Below are positions 43,664 through 52,524 of a stretch of 64,000 nt of DNA, one piece after another. Within the stretch, counting starts at the first letter, position 1, and each line of letters starts with the position of its first letter. Source of the DNA: Postechiella sp039985655. Lineage in GTDB: Bacteria; Bacteroidota; Bacteroidia; Flavobacteriales; Flavobacteriaceae. The translations under genes and the position numbers were made by a program. The stretch spans positions 1 through 64,000 of the forward strand of contig JBDWSF010000018.1 of assembly GCA_039985655.1 (NCBI GenBank), written 5' to 3'. The notes beneath the pieces are model-generated. The model worked only from the letters and a program-made list of their open reading frames with translations. It searched no databases and was not told the DNA's origin.

Positions 43664-44827
43664 ATGAAAAGCACTAAATCAGTAGATGTTAATAGCAGAG
43701 GTACAATTGCTGCAGGACTAATTTTAGGAACAATTGGAGTGCTTTCATTCATTGTTCAACCTGGTCTGGTACAAGGTTTTGTAAGTGTATTAGGATTATC
43801 GGAGGCTGATGCTAACCTTTTAGCTTCTATAGAAATGGGTGGTATTGCCTTGGCAACCATTATAGCAATTTTTTTAACTCCTAACTTAAGCTGGAGAATC
43901 ATTCTAGGTTCAGCCATTATTATAGCGGCGACTGGTAATGTGTTTTCAGCCATTGGAGATAATCATACCACACTTCAAATAGCAAGATTTATTACTGGTT
44001 TAGGAGAGGGCTTAATTATATCATTAAGCTTTGCTATTATAGGTTTAACTCAAAAAATAGAAAGAAATATAGCGCTTTATCTTACGCTATTGATGACATA
44101 TGGTGCGTTTGGACTATGGGGAATGCCCTTAGCTTTTGAAACTATTGGTTTAAAAGGGATATTTGTTATTTGGTCAATATTATCTCTAATAGCTCTTTTT
44201 ACTCTTAAATATGTGCCAGTTTCGTCTGCAAGTCAAGAAGAAACAAGACCTTCAGCTGCACAATTAAGTATAGGTTGGTTGTTATTAGCATTATTAGCAG
44301 TATTTGTATATAACGTTGCTATTGGTCTTGCTTGGGCTAATTTATTTCTTATTGGTATGGATATTGAGCCAAACGAACAAACAGTAGCTAATGCGCTACT
44401 AATTGCTCAATTTGCAGGTATTTGTGGAGCTGTTGGTGCTGTATACCTTTCAGATCGTATAGGAAGTTGGAAACCATTATCTATTGGTGTTATTGTAGCT
44501 GCTGTTTGTATTTCTTTGCTATTAGGAGAACCATCAATTTTAATATTTGGTGTTGCAGTATCTATTTTTAACGCTTTATGGAATTTTACACTACCTTATT
44601 TATTGAGTATTGTAGGAGATATGGATACAAAATCACGAATGATGACTTTGGCCGTTGCAGTACAGTTTGTTGGTCTTGGAGTTGGACCATATTTAGCTTC
44701 TAAATTATTTGACTCAGGTTTTGGGTTTAAAGAAATGGAAATCATCACAATAGTCACGTTAGTGTTAAGCGTTGTTATTCTTGTCTTTCCAAAACGTGTT
44801 CACAGTATCAATTTAAAAAATAAATAG
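43664..44827 (+). CDS. MFS transporter
   Basis: The 387-residue inner-membrane protein has about twelve hydrophobic spans. A GLGEGLIISLSFAIIG segment lies in the first half and ICGAVGAVYLSDRIGSWKP, the loop 8-9 type motif, in the second. Together with the TonB receptor it would carry the substrate across both membranes. It is 51 bp downstream of the aldehyde dehydrogenase gene. Substrate specificity cannot be read from the sequence. Confidence 0.9.
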   Translation: MKSTKSVDVNSRGTIAAGLILGTIGVLSFIVQPGLVQGFVSVLGLSEADANLLASIEMGGIALATIIAIFLTPNLSWRIILGSAIIIAATGNVFSAIGDNHTTLQIARFITGLGEGLIISLSFAIIGLTQKIERNIALYLTLLMTYGAFGLWGMPLAFETIGLKGIFVIWSILSLIALFTLKYVPVSSASQEETRPSAAQLSIGWLLLALLAVFVYNVAIGLAWANLFLIGMDIEPNEQTVANALLIAQFAGICGAVGAVYLSDRIGSWKPLSIGVIVAAVCISLLLGEPSILIFGVAVSIFNALWNFTLPYLLSIVGDMDTKSRMMTLAVAVQFVGLGVGPYLASKLFDSGFGFKEMEIITIVTLVLSVVILVFPKRVHSINLKNK

Positions 44828-44839
44828 AAGGGAAGAGCT

Positions 44840-44856
44840 GTTCATAACTTATGAAC
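44840..44856. promoter_or_regulatory. 17-bp perfect palindrome upstream of the Tm-1-like gene
   Basis: GTTCATAA and TTATGAAC flank a single C. The site lies 163 bp before the ATG at 45019 and 12 bp after the MFS stop, in a 190-bp gap that could hold a promoter. It is a possible operator for a dimeric regulator. Confidence 0.35.
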
Positions 44857-45018
44857 TTCGATAAATAAATTTGAGATTAAATTATAATCTTAACTTAAGA
44901 ACTAAAAAAGATTAATAGCGATATTTTTTATAAAGCACAAAAGTTGATTTATTACAACACTTTTGTGTAACACAAAGTCTTAACTTTTCAATAATTTTAT
45001 ACCATAAAGAAATCAATC

Positions 45019-46269
45019 ATGGACAAAAAAACAATTCTAATTGTAGGAACTGCAGACACAAAGTCTGATGAGTTATTATTTATGAAAAGTTGTATTGAAC
45101 AACAAAAAGGTCTTGTTAAGATTATGGATGTGGGTGTTCTAGGTGACCCTCCATTTACACCTGAATATAGTAGGCATGATGTGGCCAAAGCAGCAAATAC
45201 AACCAATAAAGATATTATAGCACTTGGAGACGAGAATAAGGCTATGACCAAAACAGCAGAAGGTGCTTCAAAGCTAACACGTCAATTATATGATGAAGGA
45301 AAAATAGAAGGCATGATTGCTTTAGGTGGTACCATGGGAACAGACTTAGCTTTAGATGTTGCTGCTTCTTTGCCTTTAGGAGTCCCTAAATATGTAGTAT
45401 CTACTATTGCATTTTCTCATTTAATTCCACCATCAAGAATTACTCCCGACTTAACCATGATGCTTTGGTCTGGAGGTTTATATGGATTAAATACAGTTTG
45501 CAAATCAGTTCTAAGACAAGCATGCGGTGCAGTTTTAGGAGCTGCAATAGCGGCAAAAAAACCGGAAACTCAAAAACCACTTATAGCTATGAGTTCATTA
45601 GGAAAGTCTGCTCTAAAATATATGGTTCATTTAAAACCAGAATTGGAAAAGAGAGGTTATGAACTTATAGTGTTTCATACAACCGGGCAAGGCGGACGAG
45701 CGTTAGAATGGTTAGCGGGGAGAAATCGTTTTGCTGCAGTTTTAGACTTTAGTTTACAAGAAGTAGTAAACGATTTATATAAGTCTATTGTAACTTCTGG
45801 TAAAAAACGAATGGAAACAGCTGGACTTGCTGGTGTTCCTCAAATTATTGCTCCGGGATCTATAAATATTATAGATATTCCCACATGGCAAAAACCAATT
45901 AAGAAATTAAGAGGTAGACCTTTTCATACGCATAACAGGTTATTATCATCTGTTGTATTAAGTAAAAAAGAATTAAAAAGAGCTGCTAGAAATATCGCAA
46001 AAAAAGCCTCTTTGGCAAAAGGAGAAGTAGCTATGATACTTCCTAAAAAAGGAGTTTTAGAATGGGATAGAGAAGGTAATGAATTGCATGATCCACAAGT
46101 CTTGAATGAATTTTTTAAAGAAATCAAAAAAAGTATAAAGCCAGAAGTTGGTATAGTAGAATTAGACTGCCATATTAATGATAAAGAATTTACGGATAAA
46201 GTTCTTGAAATGTTTGATGACTGGGTACAAAAAGGAATTATAGAAAAAGGAAAACAAATAGAACAATAA
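45019..46269 (+). CDS. Tm-1-like ATP-binding domain protein (UPF0261)
   Basis: The 416-residue protein matches the Tm-1/UPF0261 group, whose N-terminal part binds ATP (ILIVGTADTKSDELLFM, IALGGTMGTDLALDVAASLPLGVPK). Its C-terminal part (about 190-410) has a TIM-barrel-like pattern with VFHTTGQGGRALEWL. Biochemical function in bacteria is unknown. It is followed with a one-base gap by a HAD hydrolase and then an aminotransferase, so the three form a tight unit. Confidence 0.88.
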   Translation: MDKKTILIVGTADTKSDELLFMKSCIEQQKGLVKIMDVGVLGDPPFTPEYSRHDVAKAANTTNKDIIALGDENKAMTKTAEGASKLTRQLYDEGKIEGMIALGGTMGTDLALDVAASLPLGVPKYVVSTIAFSHLIPPSRITPDLTMMLWSGGLYGLNTVCKSVLRQACGAVLGAAIAAKKPETQKPLIAMSSLGKSALKYMVHLKPELEKRGYELIVFHTTGQGGRALEWLAGRNRFAAVLDFSLQEVVNDLYKSIVTSGKKRMETAGLAGVPQIIAPGSINIIDIPTWQKPIKKLRGRPFHTHNRLLSSVVLSKKELKRAARNIAKKASLAKGEVAMILPKKGVLEWDREGNELHDPQVLNEFFKEIKKSIKPEVGIVELDCHINDKEFTDKVLEMFDDWVQKGIIEKGKQIEQ

Positions 46270-46270
46270 C

Positions 46271-46930
46271 ATGAGTAATACAATTAAGGCCTTATTACTA
46301 GATTTTGGGAGTGTAATAAGTAAGTCTCTTTTTGAGCGCCATAACCTTATCGAAGAAAAGTTAGATCTACCTAAAGGGACGCTTACATGGAAAGGGCCTT
46401 TTGATCCAGACAATGATCTATTATGGATGTCTATGCAGCGTGATGAGATTACCGAACGTGACTATTGGAGGACTAGAGCAAGAGAAATAGGAGAATTAGT
46501 TGGTAAGCAAAATTGGTCTATGATCGATTTATTAAATGCTATAGGCGGAGAAACCAACTATGCTAAAATATTACGACCAGAAGCTGTAAAAACTATAGCC
46601 TTGGTAAAAAAAGAAGGACTAAAAGTTGGAATACTGAGTAACGAAATCGAATTATTTACAGGCAAAGCATTTGTAGATAATCTCCCATTTATTAACGAGT
46701 TGGATACTTTTTACGATGCAACACATTCGGATATTCTTAAACCAGATCCGCGATCATATAATTCAGCATTAAAGAATCTTCAATTAGAAGCAAAAAATGT
46801 TTTGTTTGTAGACGACCAATTAAGAAATATTGTAGGAGCAATGAAATGTGGGTTAAAAACTTTGCATTTTGATATAACACAACCAAAAGCTTGTTATGAC
46901 TATGTAACAAGCGTAATGAAAATAAAATAA
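46271..46930 (+). CDS. HAD-superfamily hydrolase
   Basis: The 219-residue protein has motif I LLLDFGSVIS with the nucleophile Asp, a conserved LSNE motif II, KPDPRSY motif III and VLFVDDQLRNI motif IV. These make it a haloacid-dehalogenase-like phosphatase or hydrolase of the epoxide-hydrolase N-terminal-like subgroup. It sits between the Tm-1-like gene and the class III aminotransferase. The substrate is unknown. Confidence 0.85.
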   Translation: MSNTIKALLLDFGSVISKSLFERHNLIEEKLDLPKGTLTWKGPFDPDNDLLWMSMQRDEITERDYWRTRAREIGELVGKQNWSMIDLLNAIGGETNYAKILRPEAVKTIALVKKEGLKVGILSNEIELFTGKAFVDNLPFINELDTFYDATHSDILKPDPRSYNSALKNLQLEAKNVLFVDDQLRNIVGAMKCGLKTLHFDITQPKACYDYVTSVMKIK

Positions 46931-46937
46931 TACTACT

Positions 46938-48293
46938 ATGGATAATATTACAGCAATAAATATTGAAGAATGGAATGGTAAAGAGCAATGGCACCCAATG
47001 GGGCACCCAAACGATATGCTTAAAAAACCACCTTTAATAATTAATAAAGGAAGAGGAGTATACATTGAAGACAGTAATGGAAACAAAATGGTAGATGGAG
47101 TTGCTGGTCTTTGGAATATTAACTGTGGTTACGACAGGCCAGAAATTAAAGAAGCAATCACTAAGCAATTAGATGAACTTGTTTACTATTCTACATTTAA
47201 AGGGACAACTCATCCAAAATCTATTGAATTAGCACACATGCTAATCGAAATGATGGAACCAGAAAACATGAAACGCGTAATGTTTAGTTCTGGAGGATCT
47301 GATGCAATGGAAACCGCAATGCGTATTGCACGCCAATTCTGGAAAATGAAAGGTCAGAGAGATAGATTTAAATTTATATCGTTAAAACAAGGCTATCACG
47401 GAACTCATTTTGGAGCTGCTTCTGTGAATGGAAATACTCGTTTTAGAAGAAACTATGAACCTATGTTACCAGGTTGTTTTCATGTAGATGTACCTTGGGA
47501 TTACAGAAATCCATACACAGACAATCCAGAAGAATTAGGGAAAATATGTGCAGAACTCGTTGATAGAGAAATTCAATTTCAAAGCCCTGATACCGTAGCA
47601 GCATTTATTATGGAACCTGTTTTAGGTGCAGGGGGTGTAATTGTACCACCAGATAATTATATGAAATTGGTACGTGCTGTATGCGATAAACATGGCGTAC
47701 TATTAATTGCCGATGAAGTTGTTACTGGCTTTGGTCGTGTAGGAAGTATGTTTGGAAGTAGAGCTTATGGAGTAAAACCAGATATTATCACATTAGCAAA
47801 AGGAATTTCATCAGGCTATATTCCTTTAGGAGCTACGGTTTGTAACGAACGTATAGATAATGCATTTAAAGAAAATGAAGATTCTTTTGGTGCTATTGGT
47901 CATGGGTATACCTATGCTGGACATCCAATTGCTTGTGCTGCAGCTATAGCTGCATTAAAAATAGTTAAAGATGAAAATTTACCTGGTAATGCTGAGAAAC
48001 AAGGTAATTATTTGATGAGTAAATTAAAACCCTTAGAGGATAAGTATGATTTTATAGGCAATGTAAGAGGGAAGGGGTTAATGTTAGCGATTGAGTTTGT
48101 TGAAGACAAAGTAAGTAAAAAACCAAATAGAGGAATTGTTGCACAAATTTTTAAATTGATGCTTACCAAAGGCGCGTTTATTAGAGCCGCTGGAAATAAT
48201 ATCATTATTTCACCACCATTAGTTATTCAAAAAGAAGAGCTAGATATTATTATCAATGCGTTAGAATATGCTTTAAAAGAAGTTAATAAATAA
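46938..48293 (+). CDS. class III (omega) aminotransferase
   Basis: The 451-residue PLP enzyme has SSGGSDAMETAMRIAR, YHGTHFGAASVNG, LLIADEVVTGFGRVGSMFG (PLP Asp) and TLAKGISSGYIPLGA with the Schiff-base Lys. The family moves amino groups from amines or beta/omega-amino acids to pyruvate or a keto acid, giving an aldehyde or keto product. An aldehyde dehydrogenase lies upstream in the same cluster. The start overlaps no other gene; the HAD stop is 7 bp upstream. Confidence 0.93.
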   Translation: MDNITAINIEEWNGKEQWHPMGHPNDMLKKPPLIINKGRGVYIEDSNGNKMVDGVAGLWNINCGYDRPEIKEAITKQLDELVYYSTFKGTTHPKSIELAHMLIEMMEPENMKRVMFSSGGSDAMETAMRIARQFWKMKGQRDRFKFISLKQGYHGTHFGAASVNGNTRFRRNYEPMLPGCFHVDVPWDYRNPYTDNPEELGKICAELVDREIQFQSPDTVAAFIMEPVLGAGGVIVPPDNYMKLVRAVCDKHGVLLIADEVVTGFGRVGSMFGSRAYGVKPDIITLAKGISSGYIPLGATVCNERIDNAFKENEDSFGAIGHGYTYAGHPIACAAAIAALKIVKDENLPGNAEKQGNYLMSKLKPLEDKYDFIGNVRGKGLMLAIEFVEDKVSKKPNRGIVAQIFKLMLTKGAFIRAAGNNIIISPPLVIQKEELDIIINALEYALKEVNK

Positions 48294-48410
48294 GTGTTTA
48301 AATTGGTTTGAAAATAGTGCTAAAGCTAAATTATATGTTTTAGTGCTATTTTTATTTAAAAGAAAAAGGTGCAAACCATTACTAAAAATTATAGTTAAAA
48401 CTTTAAAGAC

Positions 48411-49610
48411 ATGCCATCTATATCATTAAAAGGAGCTCAAATGCCAGAATCACCAATACGAAAATTGGTGCCTTATGCAGAAGAAGCAAAAAAAAGAGGA
48501 GTGAGCGTATATCATCTCAATATTGGTCAGCCAGATATTAAGACGCCAAAAATAGCCTTAGATGCAGTAAAAAACAATACTATTGATGTTTTAGCATATA
48601 GTAGATCTGAAGGGTCAGAGGTTTATAGACATAAATTAGCGACTTATTATAAGAAAAACAATATTAATGTTAATGACCAAGATATTATTGTAACTACAGG
48701 TGGTAGCGAAGCACTTTTATTTGCTTTTGGAAGCATCATGGATATTGATGATGAAGTGATTATTCCAGAACCCTTTTACGCAAACTACAATGGGTTTTCG
48801 GTAGCATCAGGTGTCAATATAGTTCCTGTAATATCTAAAATTGAAGATAATTTTGCATTACCACCAATTGAAGAATTTGAAAAATTAATAACTGTAAAAA
48901 CAAAAGCAATTTTAATTTGTAACCCAGGGAATCCTACAGGTTATTTATATAGTAAAGAAGAAATTAAAAAGCTCGCACGTTTAGTTAAAAAATATGATTT
49001 ATTTTTAATAGCAGATGAAGTATATAGAGAGTTTATATACGATGGAGTAAAACACTATTCAATTTTAGAAAATGACGAATTAGAGGATAACGCAATCATT
49101 ATAGATTCTGTATCTAAGCGTTATAGTATGTGTGGCGCAAGAATTGGATGTCTTGTTTCAAAAAATAAAAACGTAATTACTACGGCTCTTAAGTTTGCTC
49201 AAGCTAGATTATCTCCTCCTACATATGCTCAAATTGCATGTGAAGCTGCTTTAGAAACGCCACAAAGCTATTTTGACGAAGTCATTGCAGAATATGTTGA
49301 ACGAAGAAATATTTTGATAGAAGAATTAAAAAAAATCAAAGGAATAACCATCGCACATCCTAAAGGTGCTTTTTATTGTATGGTAGAACTTCCTATTGCC
49401 AATGCTGATGATTTTTCGCAATGGTTATTAGAAGAGTTTCAATACAATAATGAAACTGTAATGTTAGCACCTGCAGCAGGATTTTATTCGACACCTAATA
49501 CAGGCTTAAATCAAATTAGAATTGCTTATGTGTTAAAAAAGGAAGCTTTAATTAAAGCCGTACACATATTAAAAGTTGCATTGCAGCATTATAATACCCC
49601 AAGTAAATAA
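48411..49610 (+). CDS. class I/II aminotransferase
   Basis: The 399-residue fold-type I PLP enzyme is of the aspartate/aromatic aminotransferase group. It shows YHLNIGQPDIKTP, NPGNPTGYLYS, LFLIADEVYREFIYDG and SVSKRYSMCGARIGCLVS with the PLP Lys. It may transaminate an aromatic amino acid on the way to the hydroxyphenyl substrates used by the operon. The sulfatase gene begins 3 bp after its stop. Confidence 0.92.
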   Translation: MPSISLKGAQMPESPIRKLVPYAEEAKKRGVSVYHLNIGQPDIKTPKIALDAVKNNTIDVLAYSRSEGSEVYRHKLATYYKKNNINVNDQDIIVTTGGSEALLFAFGSIMDIDDEVIIPEPFYANYNGFSVASGVNIVPVISKIEDNFALPPIEEFEKLITVKTKAILICNPGNPTGYLYSKEEIKKLARLVKKYDLFLIADEVYREFIYDGVKHYSILENDELEDNAIIIDSVSKRYSMCGARIGCLVSKNKNVITTALKFAQARLSPPTYAQIACEAALETPQSYFDEVIAEYVERRNILIEELKKIKGITIAHPKGAFYCMVELPIANADDFSQWLLEEFQYNNETVMLAPAAGFYSTPNTGLNQIRIAYVLKKEALIKAVHILKVALQHYNTPSK

Positions 49611-49613
49611 TAT

Positions 49614-51305
49614 ATGAAATTTTCGAATTTTATAGTAATTATTATTATATTTTTCACACTTTCAAATTGTACAAAAAAAGAAAGCGTAGAAAATAAGCGA
49701 CCTAACATTTTATTTATCATGGCCGATGATTTAGGTTTTTCAGATTTAGGATGTTTTGGTAGTGAAATTAGTACACCCAATTTAGATGCTTTAGCAAGAA
49801 GTGGAATTAGAAACACATCATTATATACAGCACCAACTTGTTCGCCATCAAGAGCTATGTTGCTTTCTGGTGTAGATAATCACAGAAATGGTTATGGTAC
49901 TATGGAAGGGGATTGGGCAGAAAATCAAATAGGAGTAAAAGGTTACGAGGGGCATTTAAACTTCGATGTTGTTACCTTTCCTAAGTTGTTACAAGATAAT
50001 GGTTATCATACTTCTATCTCTGGTAAATGGCATCAAGCATTCCCTGTTTCAAAAGAAGAGCAATGGCCAAATAAAAGAGGCTTTACCAGATCTTTTGCTT
50101 TGCTTCCAGGTGGGGCAGGGCATTTTTCAGATCAACAAAAATTATTTTCTTTTTATAAAAAAACATGGTATATGGAAGATGGGAAAACAGTAGATACCCT
50201 TCCAGAGGATTTTTATTCGAGTGATTATTATGCGTCAAAGTCGATGAGTTACATTGATGAAAGCATTAAAGAAAACAAACCTTTTTTTAATTATCTAGCA
50301 TTTACAGCTCCGCACTGGCCATTACAGGTGCAGGATGAGTATGTCGATTTGTATAAAGGGAGGTATGATAAAGGTTATGAAGTTTTAGCACAGGAAAGGT
50401 TAGGAAGAATGATAGAAATGGGAATTATTCCTCCAAATTCAAAAGTACCTTCGTTAAGTCCAAATGTTGCTCCTTGGGAATCACTTTCTGATGAGGAGAA
50501 GCATATATCTTCAAAAACTATGGAGATTTATGCCGCTATGATAGAGCGGTTAGATGCCAATGTTGGACGTGTCATTAATCATTTAAAAGAAAACGGAATA
50601 TATAAAAATACAATTATTGTTTTTTTAGCAGATAATGGTGCTGAAGGAAATTATATAGGTTCAATCTTAGAAACCCAAAAATGGATTGATAAAAGTTTTG
50701 ATAATAGCCTAAGTAATATTGGTAAAAAAAACTCATACGTTTACACGGGGCCTTCTTGGGCTCAAGTGAGTACCCTTCCTTTTAAGTGGTATAAGGGATT
50801 TTCAACAGAAGGAGGCATTAGGTGCCCTTCAATAATTAGTTATGATAAATGGAAAGGGAACGCTGGTAAAATAAATAATCAAATTTTAACTATTAAAGAT
50901 TTTGCTCCTACATTCTTAGAAATGGCAAACATTAAGCATCCAAGAACAGTGTATAACGGAAGAAACATACTTCCTCTAGATGGAGTTTCAATGTTGAATT
51001 GGCTTGAAAATAAGCAAGAATTGGTTCATGATATTGAGGAAGCTCATTGTTGGGAATTATATGGTCGCAGAGGCGTTAGAAAAAGTAATTGGAAAGCAGA
51101 ATGGCAAGATAAACCCTATGGAGATGATAAATGGGAGTTATATGATTTAAGTAATGATATAGGTGAAGAAAATAACTTAGCCTATAAATCTCCAGAGAAG
51201 TTACAAGAATTAATTAAAGAATGGGAAGTATATGCAATTAAAAATAAAGTGATACTTCCTAATGAAAAAGTTGGATACGGACCAGATAAGGTTTGGCAGA
51301 AATAA
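49614..51305 (+). CDS. sulfatase (type I, lipoprotein) linked to the catabolic cluster
   Basis: The 563-residue formylglycine-dependent sulfatase has the active-site motif CSPSRAM with Cys76, the residue converted to formylglycine. Metal-binding residues lie in FIMADDLGFSDLG and near ADNGAEGNY. The signal ends in FTLSNC, so it is a lipoprotein with Cys19. It is coupled to the aminotransferase gene, not to the glycan locus downstream, so its substrate may be a sulfate ester of the compound degraded by the cluster. A role in glycan desulfation cannot be excluded. Confidence 0.92.
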   Translation: MKFSNFIVIIIIFFTLSNCTKKESVENKRPNILFIMADDLGFSDLGCFGSEISTPNLDALARSGIRNTSLYTAPTCSPSRAMLLSGVDNHRNGYGTMEGDWAENQIGVKGYEGHLNFDVVTFPKLLQDNGYHTSISGKWHQAFPVSKEEQWPNKRGFTRSFALLPGGAGHFSDQQKLFSFYKKTWYMEDGKTVDTLPEDFYSSDYYASKSMSYIDESIKENKPFFNYLAFTAPHWPLQVQDEYVDLYKGRYDKGYEVLAQERLGRMIEMGIIPPNSKVPSLSPNVAPWESLSDEEKHISSKTMEIYAAMIERLDANVGRVINHLKENGIYKNTIIVFLADNGAEGNYIGSILETQKWIDKSFDNSLSNIGKKNSYVYTGPSWAQVSTLPFKWYKGFSTEGGIRCPSIISYDKWKGNAGKINNQILTIKDFAPTFLEMANIKHPRTVYNGRNILPLDGVSMLNWLENKQELVHDIEEAHCWELYGRRGVRKSNWKAEWQDKPYGDDKWELYDLSNDIGEENNLAYKSPEKLQELIKEWEVYAIKNKVILPNEKVGYGPDKVWQK

Positions 51306-51308
51306 CAA

Positions 51309-52190
51309 CTATTTTTTTTGTTGAATTTTTCTAAATTCATTTGGGGTATGGCCAGTCATTTCTTTAAAAAGATTTGAAAAATATGCGGGATATTCAAAAC
51401 CTAAATCATAGCAAATTTCTTTAAGACTTTTATTAGAATAAGCTAATAACCTTTTAGCTTCTAGTATAACTCTATCTAATAAATAACGCTTTGCAGTTAC
51501 TCCTGTAAACTCTTTAATAGTATCTGATAGCTTTCTTCTAGATAAACTTAACTCTTCAGCATAAAAACTCATATTATGATTTATCATAAAATTTTCTTCT
51601 AATAGGTCAAGGAAATTAGTATATAATATTTTATTATGATTATCACTTTTTCCTTTAGTAATGTCTATTTGATACTTTGTGATTTCTATTATTATATCTC
51701 TTGCTTTTCGTTCAATTTTTAATATTAAACTAATAAAAAGATGTTGTAGTATCGCTTTACTAGTGAAAGCACCTTCTGGTTGGTAATACTCTCTCATAAG
51801 AACATCTAAATGAGACTTTAAATTATCCATATCTGCCTTTTTGTATTTCATATACTTTAAGTCAGATATGTAACCATTTAACTTTGAATAAAATGAAGAT
51901 TTATAATTTAATCCAGCACTTGGTATAAACTCATTCTTATATTTTAAAGAATATCCTTTTAAATTCTTAGCGTTAAGAATTCTAAACATTTGTTTTTTTT
52001 GTATAAAATATAATGTATTTGATTCAATATCAATAGTTTTGTCATCAATTTTGAGTTTGCCATTACCCGAAAATAAGAATATAATCTCCTTATAGTTATG
52101 ATTGTCGATTGCCTCATAATCCTTTTCAAAAACTTGAGTTTGGACTAATGGTTCTATTGTGAACGTAGATTCTTTGTTATTTCTGAGCAT
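51309..52190 (-). CDS. AraC-family transcriptional regulator
   Basis: The 293-residue protein has an N-terminal cupin-like sensing domain (LFSGNGKLKIDDKTIDIESNTLYFI). Two C-terminal helix-turn-helix motifs (SLSRRKLSDTIKEFTGVTAKRYL and EICYDLGFEYPAYFSNLFKEMTG) follow. It is encoded convergently, 3 bp from the end of the sulfatase gene, at the border of the catabolic cluster and the glycan locus. It is a candidate to bind the operators at 31319 and 39233. Confidence 0.93.
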   Translation of the reverse strand: MLRNNKESTFTIEPLVQTQVFEKDYEAIDNHNYKEIIFLFSGNGKLKIDDKTIDIESNTLYFIQKKQMFRILNAKNLKGYSLKYKNEFIPSAGLNYKSSFYSKLNGYISDLKYMKYKKADMDNLKSHLDVLMREYYQPEGAFTSKAILQHLFISLILKIERKARDIIIEITKYQIDITKGKSDNHNKILYTNFLDLLEENFMINHNMSFYAEELSLSRRKLSDTIKEFTGVTAKRYLLDRVILEAKRLLAYSNKSLKEICYDLGFEYPAYFSNLFKEMTGHTPNEFRKIQQKK

Positions 52191-52524
52191 TACTATTATT
52201 AAAAATGCAATCTACTAATTTTTCATAAGATAAATTTTCTGAATCAGAAAACATTTACTTTTTTATATAAAAAAGTTGTTTTTTAGAAGTTTTTAATGAT
52301 GAATTCATCTTGACTTTTTGTTTTTAACTGAAAAGGAGTTAAAATTTGTTTAGATTAAGCATCCTTTGAAAAGCATAGCATCGTTACGTATAAAGAAAGT
52401 AATGAAATAGGAATACAAAATGTATTTAGTTTGTATAAATAAAAACAGATACTTATTTTACATAAACCCCCATTCTTTTTATAGTCAACAAATGATGTTA
52501 TTTATAGACCTATGTTAAATTTAA
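52191..52524. other. 334-bp intergenic region upstream of the AraC gene
   Basis: The stretch is AT-rich with no coding frame. It contains a perfect palindrome at 52234-52250. Because both flanking genes read leftward, it holds the AraC promoter and the end of the sulfatase transcript from 53955. Confidence 0.55.
52234..52250. promoter_or_regulatory. 17-bp perfect palindrome upstream of the AraC gene
   Basis: TTTTCTGA and TCAGAAAA flank one A. The centre is 52 bp upstream of the AraC start codon, a normal place for an operator. AraC proteins usually bind direct repeats, so another dimeric regulator may be involved. Confidence 0.4.

Noticed and set aside
46737..47086. Minus-strand open frames over the HAD and aminotransferase junction
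   Set aside because: They overlap two strongly supported genes and have no recognisable domain.
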